Part shown: positions 6,493 through 10,217 of the stretch, one piece after another | Numbering within the stretch: position 1 is the first letter of the stretch | Layout of the letters: the number at the start of each line of letters is the position of its first letter | Source: an uncultured Nesterenkonia sp. | GTDB taxonomy: Bacteria; Actinomycetota; Actinomycetes; Actinomycetales; Micrococcaceae | Direction of reading: 5' to 3' | Length of the DNA: 10,217 bases | Assembly (NCBI GenBank): GCA_946221825.1 | Contig: CAMINA010000040.1 | Coordinates: 1 to 10,217 of the forward strand | Program-made: the position numbers and the translations under genes | The notes under the pieces: generated by a model | Told to the model about the DNA's origin: nothing | Database searches by the model: none | What the model saw: only the letters and a program-made list of their open reading frames with translations

Positions 6493-8285
6493 GTTCGGTG
6501 ACGGAGCAGACCGGCTCACTGATCCGTGGTCTGCGCGAGGCGGGCCCCCGGGCCCTTCTGCTGGAGTTCGCCACCCTCGACGACGTCCTCGCCTGCCACC
6601 AGCAGCTCACCGGCACTCCCTTGGATGGCCAGATCGACGCCGTGGCCGCTGCCCGGACGATCCTGCTGCGCTTCACCTCCCGAGCAGCGGTCCGTGCGGC
6701 GCGCGAGGCTCTGGCTGTCCTGAATATCGGAGCGTTCTCCGCCGGGGACGCCCGGCAGGTGGAGCTGGAGGTGATCTACGACGGCGAGGACCTGCCAGAG
6801 CTCGCCGAGACCCTGGGCATGAGCGTGGAGGCCCTGATCTCTTGGCACACCGGCCAGAGCTGGACCGGGGCCTTCGGCGGCTTCGCTCCCGGCTTCACCT
6901 ACTGCGTGCCGCAGGGGGAGCGGGCCCAGGCCCTCGCTGTGCCCCGGCGCAGCACCCCGCGCACCGCCGTTCCGGAAAGCTCCGTGGCCCTGGCCGGAGA
7001 GTTCTCCGCGGTCTATCCGCGCGTCTCCCCAGGCGGCTGGCAGCTGATCGGCCGCACCCCGCAGGTCATGTGGGACCTCTCCCGCGCCGAGCAGAACGCG
7101 ACGTCGGCAGGATCTGAGTCGGCAGGTTCAGGGGAGCGGCCGGCGTCGCCCGCTCTGGTCAGCCCGGGGGACACGGTCCGCTACCGGGCCGTGGCGCCCG
7201 AGAGCATCGAGTTGAGTGGGCGAAGAACTGCCGTCTCAGCGACCTCTTCGCCCTCAGACGGCAAGTCTTCGCCCAAACAAGGGGAGAAGGTAGGGCAGGA
7301 GGCTCCGGCGCTGACCGTTCTCAGCCCCGGCCTGCAGAGTCTCTTCCAGGACTTCGGCCGCGGCGGACTCAGCGATCTGGGCGTCTCCCGGGCCGGCGTC
7401 GCCGATGAGGCCGCGGCCCTGCAGGCCAACCGTCTGGTGGGCAACACCGGTCAGAGTCCTGTGCTGGAGGTGCTCCACGCCGGTCTGCAGCTGCGGGCCG
7501 AGCGGGATCTGGTCCTCGCCGCCTCAGGTGCTGAGCCGGAGCTCACCATCACCCCCGACGCCGGCAGCTCCGTTTCCGACGGCTCAGCACCAGGTGCCCC
7601 AGGCAGCCCCGCACCCGCCCGCGCTGCACCGCTGCGTGCCCCTTTCCTGCTCCTCGCCGGCGACACACTGTCCGTGGGCGCCCCGCGCCGCGGCATGCGC
7701 ACGATCCTGGCCGTCCGTGGAGGATTCCAGGCAGAGGCGGTGCTGGGCAGCGTCTCTGCGGACACGATGTCCGGGCTGGGCCCTGCCCCGCTGCAGGCCG
7801 GTCAGTCCCTGTCCGTCGGCCCGGAGCCTGCCCGTTCCGTGGGTGACCCGGAGACGTCCTGCGAGCGGAAGCCTGCCGCACTCCCCGGCGACTTCCCGAT
7901 CACCCTGCGCTTCACCTATGGGCCCCGGGACGACTGGTTCAGCGCTGAGGAGGCGCGTCGGCTCATCGAGCAGAACTGGCTGGTCACTCAGGAGTCCAAC
8001 CGGATCGGCATCCGACTGGACGTGGACCCTTCAGATCCGCAGGCCCGGCCTCTGGAACGTGATTCCGAGGCAGAGCTTCCCAGCGAAGGCGTGGTCCGCG
8101 GCTCCCTGCAGATGCCCCCGGCGGGCAGGCCGGTGCTCTTCCTCAACGACCACCCCGTCACCGGCGGCTACCCGGTGATCGGCGTCGTGATCGATCAGGA
8201 CCTGCCCCGTGCCGCCCAGCTGGCGCCGGGGGAGAGCATCCGCCTGGCCGCCGTCGACCCTGACACACTCGAACCCCTGACCTGA
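6489..8285 (+). CDS. pxpBC: Fused 5-oxoprolinase subunits B and C (KipI-KipA / urea amidolyase-like)
   Basis: This single 598-aa protein joins the two partner subunits of PxpA. Residues about 12-215 are PxpB (KipI, CT_C_D type), with GGFAPGFTYC (130-139), VPRRSTPRTAVP and YPRVSPGGWQLIGRT (176-190). Residues 275-598 are PxpC (KipA, CT_A_B type), with LSPGLQSLFQDFGRGG, the YGPRDDWFS motif at 477-485, VVRGSLQMP (535-543) and TGGYPVIG (558-565). The linker (about 220-273) is Ser/Lys/Glu-rich and carries a long DNA inverted repeat. A Ser/Pro/Ala loop at about 355-382 also looks inserted. PxpB/PxpC are homologous to the two halves of the carboxyltransferase domain of urea carboxylase, but in opposite order. 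Separate B and C genes occur in E. coli and Bacillus; fusions are common elsewhere. Start and coupling to pxpA are clear. Confidence 0.93.
   Translation: MSSVTEQTGSLIRGLREAGPRALLLEFATLDDVLACHQQLTGTPLDGQIDAVAAARTILLRFTSRAAVRAAREALAVLNIGAFSAGDARQVELEVIYDGEDLPELAETLGMSVEALISWHTGQSWTGAFGGFAPGFTYCVPQGERAQALAVPRRSTPRTAVPESSVALAGEFSAVYPRVSPGGWQLIGRTPQVMWDLSRAEQNATSAGSESAGSGERPASPALVSPGDTVRYRAVAPESIELSGRRTAVSATSSPSDGKSSPKQGEKVGQEAPALTVLSPGLQSLFQDFGRGGLSDLGVSRAGVADEAAALQANRLVGNTGQSPVLEVLHAGLQLRAERDLVLAASGAEPELTITPDAGSSVSDGSAPGAPGSPAPARAAPLRAPFLLLAGDTLSVGAPRRGMRTILAVRGGFQAEAVLGSVSADTMSGLGPAPLQAGQSLSVGPEPARSVGDPETSCERKPAALPGDFPITLRFTYGPRDDWFSAEEARRLIEQNWLVTQESNRIGIRLDVDPSDPQARPLERDSEAELPSEGVVRGSLQMPPAGRPVLFLNDHPVTGGYPVIGVVIDQDLPRAAQLAPGESIRLAAVDPDTLEPLT
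7217..7275. repeat. Imperfect inverted repeat in the PxpB-PxpC linker
   Basis: The arm at 7217-7236 (TGGGCGAAGA then ACTGCCGTCT) pairs with 7256-7275 at 18 of 20 positions, separated by a 19-nt loop. The loop itself contains another TCTTCGCCC (7245-7253), also present in the right arm (7266-7274), so two alternative foldings are possible. It lies wholly in the non-conserved linker of the fusion and keeps the frame open. An in-frame palindromic insertion is the most attractive reading. Confidence 0.7.
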
Positions 8286-8296
8286 GAGGCTCCCGC

Positions 8297-10057
8297 ATGA
8301 AGCGCATCCTCATCGCCAACCGCGGCGAGATCGCCGTCCGCGTGATCCGCAGCGCCCGCGAATCCGGCTACACCACTGTGGCCGTCTACGCGGACCAGGA
8401 CGCTGCAGCATTGCATGTGCAGCTGGCCGACACCGCTGTGCCTCTAAACGGCAGCACCGGCGCCGAGACCTACCTGGACGGGGAGAAGATCCTCGAAGCT
8501 GCCCGGGCCACAGGCGCCGATGCCATCCATCCCGGCTACGGCTTCCTCTCCGAGAATGCCGACTTCGCTCGTGCGGTGATCGCAGCCGGCCTGGTGTGGA
8601 TCGGCCCCAAGCCGGAGACCATCGAGCAGCTGGGCAATAAGGTCACCGCCCGTGAGCTCGCCGTGAAGGTGGGCGCTCCGCTGGTGCCCGGCAGTGACGG
8701 CCCGGTGGCCAGCAGCGAGGAGGTCCGCACCTTCGCCGCCGAACACGGGCTGCCGGTGGCCATCAAGGCCGCCCACGGAGGAGGCGGCCGCGGCATGCGG
8801 ATCGTGCGCACCGAGGCCGAGATCGATGAGGCCTACGCCTCCGCCGTCCGCGAGGCCGAGACCGCCTTCGGCCGCGGCGAGTGCTTTGTGGAGCGCTTCC
8901 TGGACCGTCCGCGCCACGTGGAGGCCCAGGTCATCGCGGATACTCACGGGAACGTGGTGGTGGCCGGCACCCGCGACTGCTCCCTGCAGCGCCGCAACCA
9001 GAAGCTGGTCGAGGAGGCCCCCGCGCCCTTCCTGGAAGAGGAGACTCGGGTCCGGATCCATGAATCCGCTCGTGCCATCTGCGCCGAGGCTGGCTATCTG
9101 GGCGCCGGAACTGTGGAGTACCTGCTCAGCCCCGACGGCGTCCTGTCCTTCCTGGAGGTCAACACCCGCCTGCAGGTGGAGCACCCGGTCACCGAGGAGA
9201 CCTCCGGGCTGGACCTGGTGGCCGAACAGCTGCGCATCGCCGAAGGTCAGCGGCTTTCGGTCGCCGAGGACCCGACGCCGGCCGGTCACGCCTTGGAGTT
9301 CCGGCTCAACGCTGAGGAGCCCGCCCACGGATTCCTGCCCACCCCTGGTCCGGTGGAGCTCTTTCAGCCGCCCACGGGTCCGGGCATCCGTGTGGACACC
9401 GGCGTGCGCACCGGCGATGAGGTCTCCGGGTCCTTCGATTCCATGATCGCCAAGCTGATCGTCACCGGCCCGGACCGGGACACTGCAGTGCGCCGGGCTC
9501 AGATGGCTCTGGATGAGATGCGGATCGAGGGGCTGCCCACGGTCCTGCCCTTCCACCGTGCGGTGCTGGAGGCCGCCGACTTCCGTGCAGAACAGGGCGC
9601 GGAGAACTTCGCCGTGCACACCCGGTGGATCGAGGGCGACTTCGAGGAGCAGCTGGCAGCCTCGGAGCATGTGGCCGCCGCAGTCCGACACCGTGAGTAC
9701 GGGATGGAGCGGGTCACCGTGGAACTCGACGGCCGCGCAGTCACCCTGGGCCTTCCCGCTGCGCTGCGCCGTCTGCTGGGATCCGGATCAGCCGACGCCG
9801 AGGTCGACGCCGACGCCGCAGGGTCCGGGCCTGCGGCGGCCCGGGACGGTGCCGTCACCGCGCAGATGGCCGGAAGCCTGGTCAGCTGGTCCGTCGACGA
9901 CGGCGCTGAGGTGAAAGAAGGGGAGGCGCTCGCCGTCGTGGAGGCCATGAAGATGGAATCCACGCTGACCGCGCCGGCCTCCGGCGCCTTCACCCGTGAG
10001 GACCTGGAACCCGGAGCAGCGCTGCGCGCCGGGGATGTGCTCGGCCGCATCAGCTGA
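8297..10057 (+). CDS. Acyl-CoA carboxylase-type biotin carboxylase with C-terminal biotin carrier domain
   Basis: This enzyme uses ATP and bicarbonate to carboxylate biotin held on its own carrier domain; a separate carboxyltransferase passes the CO2 to the final substrate. The 586-aa length matches actinobacterial AccA-type alpha subunits. Domains are the biotin carboxylase N-domain (1-110, KRILIANRGEIAVRVIRSAR), ATP-grasp (about 115-330, with HGGGGRGMRIV at 160-170 and CSLQRRNQKLVEEAP), the catalytic EVNTRLQVEHPV (287-298: E287, N289, R291), the C-terminal BC domain to about 445, an Ala/Gly/Asp linker, and a biotinyl domain with EAMKMES, biotin on K552. The start follows GAGAGG with 7-nt spacing, 11 bp after the fusion gene. 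No acyl-CoA carboxyltransferase (AccD) gene is visible beside it. It may serve as a general alpha subunit or feed the operon's PxpB-PxpC protein. Confidence 0.93.
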   Translation: MKRILIANRGEIAVRVIRSARESGYTTVAVYADQDAAALHVQLADTAVPLNGSTGAETYLDGEKILEAARATGADAIHPGYGFLSENADFARAVIAAGLVWIGPKPETIEQLGNKVTARELAVKVGAPLVPGSDGPVASSEEVRTFAAEHGLPVAIKAAHGGGGRGMRIVRTEAEIDEAYASAVREAETAFGRGECFVERFLDRPRHVEAQVIADTHGNVVVAGTRDCSLQRRNQKLVEEAPAPFLEEETRVRIHESARAICAEAGYLGAGTVEYLLSPDGVLSFLEVNTRLQVEHPVTEETSGLDLVAEQLRIAEGQRLSVAEDPTPAGHALEFRLNAEEPAHGFLPTPGPVELFQPPTGPGIRVDTGVRTGDEVSGSFDSMIAKLIVTGPDRDTAVRRAQMALDEMRIEGLPTVLPFHRAVLEAADFRAEQGAENFAVHTRWIEGDFEEQLAASEHVAAAVRHREYGMERVTVELDGRAVTLGLPAALRRLLGSGSADAEVDADAAGSGPAAARDGAVTAQMAGSLVSWSVDDGAEVKEGEALAVVEAMKMESTLTAPASGAFTREDLEPGAALRAGDVLGRIS

Positions 10058-10062
10058 GGTGA

Positions 10063-10085
10063 GCTGGTCTGGCCTGATGACCAGC
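10063..10085 (+). terminator. Weak terminator-like hairpin after the pxp operon
   Basis: GCTGGTC and GACCAGC form a perfect 7-bp GC-rich stem with a 9-nt loop, starting 6 bp after the biotin carboxylase stop. It is followed by CTTGTTG, a poor T tract, so intrinsic termination would be weak. Position just after the operon is the main support. Confidence 0.4.
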
Positions 10086-10217
10086 CTTGTTGAACCGCAT
10101 TGCTGAGCCGCCGTGCTGCCCCCTGCTGACCCGCCCTGCTGGCCTGCTGGCCACCCTGTCGAGCGGTGTCGTGACCTGCTGGGTCAGCTTCGCCGCCGTC
10201 CGGAAGGCTTTCCCGGT
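10086..10217. other. CTGCTG-rich tract with no established gene at window end
   Basis: About 130 bp of GC-rich sequence holds a degenerate CTGCTG/CCGCC pattern, including a tandem CCTGCTGG pair (10135-10150) and an 8-bp inverted repeat (GCTGACCC at 10125-10132, GGGTCAGC at 10181-10188). Short frames run open off the right edge on both strands, including minus-strand frames that could be the tail of a convergent gene. None has recognisable protein motifs, so no CDS is called. Confidence 0.4.

Noticed and set aside
5650..6519. A 289-aa minus-strand open frame opposite pxpA
   Set aside because: pxpA has every family hallmark, a good ribosome binding site and operon context; the antisense frame shows none and would cover the promoter palindrome.
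8444..9691. A 415-aa open frame on the minus strand inside the biotin carboxylase gene
   Set aside because: The plus strand encodes a complete, motif-rich biotin carboxylase here. The antisense frame is a typical high-GC shadow with no family motif.
1..10217. tRNA or rRNA genes, CRISPR arrays, transposases, integrase sites, toxin-antitoxin or defence genes
   Set aside because: None could be recognised. The window is nearly filled by ordinary metabolic and housekeeping genes, with only short gaps.

Overview
The window is high-GC bacterial DNA. Its compact genes, heavy G/C third positions and gene families point to an actinobacterium. A Micrococcaceae-type organism (Arthrobacter/Nesterenkonia-like) is my best guess, from the style of the LigA C-terminal half and an AccA3-type biotin carboxylase; this is inference, not a database match.

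Left part (1-3092, + strand): the 3' portion of ligA (NAD-dependent DNA ligase, from just after the zinc finger to the BRCT domain) is cut by the window edge. Three small, closely spaced genes follow: an inositol-monophosphatase-family phosphatase, a GNAT acetyltransferase and a low-molecular-weight protein tyrosine phosphatase. These look like housekeeping or metabolic genes and show no shared pathway. The first ~430 bases of the ligA fragment are lower in GC than the rest.

Middle part (3116-5614): a minus-strand sodium:alanine/glycine symporter (AGCS family) converges on the phosphatase gene. It is divergent from a CPBP-family membrane protein. The 126-bp gap between the divergent genes holds a good -10 box for the transporter and short repeated motifs.

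Right part (5722-10057, + strand): a tight operon of pxpA (LamB/YcsF, 5-oxoprolinase subunit A), a fused pxpB-pxpC protein, and an acyl-CoA-carboxylase-type biotin carboxylase with a C-terminal biotin carrier domain. The first two genes overlap by 4 bp (ATGA); the third starts 11 bp after the second. In front of pxpA lies a perfect palindrome of the FadR/GntR operator type over a candidate -35 box. The usual reading is ATP-dependent hydrolysis of 5-oxoproline to glutamate. Together, however, the operon carries every module type of urea carboxylase (BC, the two halves of the CT domain, BCCP) plus the YcsF hydrolase-like subunit. A biotin-dependent, carboxylation-assisted lactam hydrolase is therefore a hypothesis worth testing.

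The linker of the PxpB-PxpC fusion contains a long imperfect inverted repeat that resembles an in-frame palindromic insertion. The last 160 bases contain a weak terminator-like hairpin and a CTGCTG-rich tract, with no gene I can establish.
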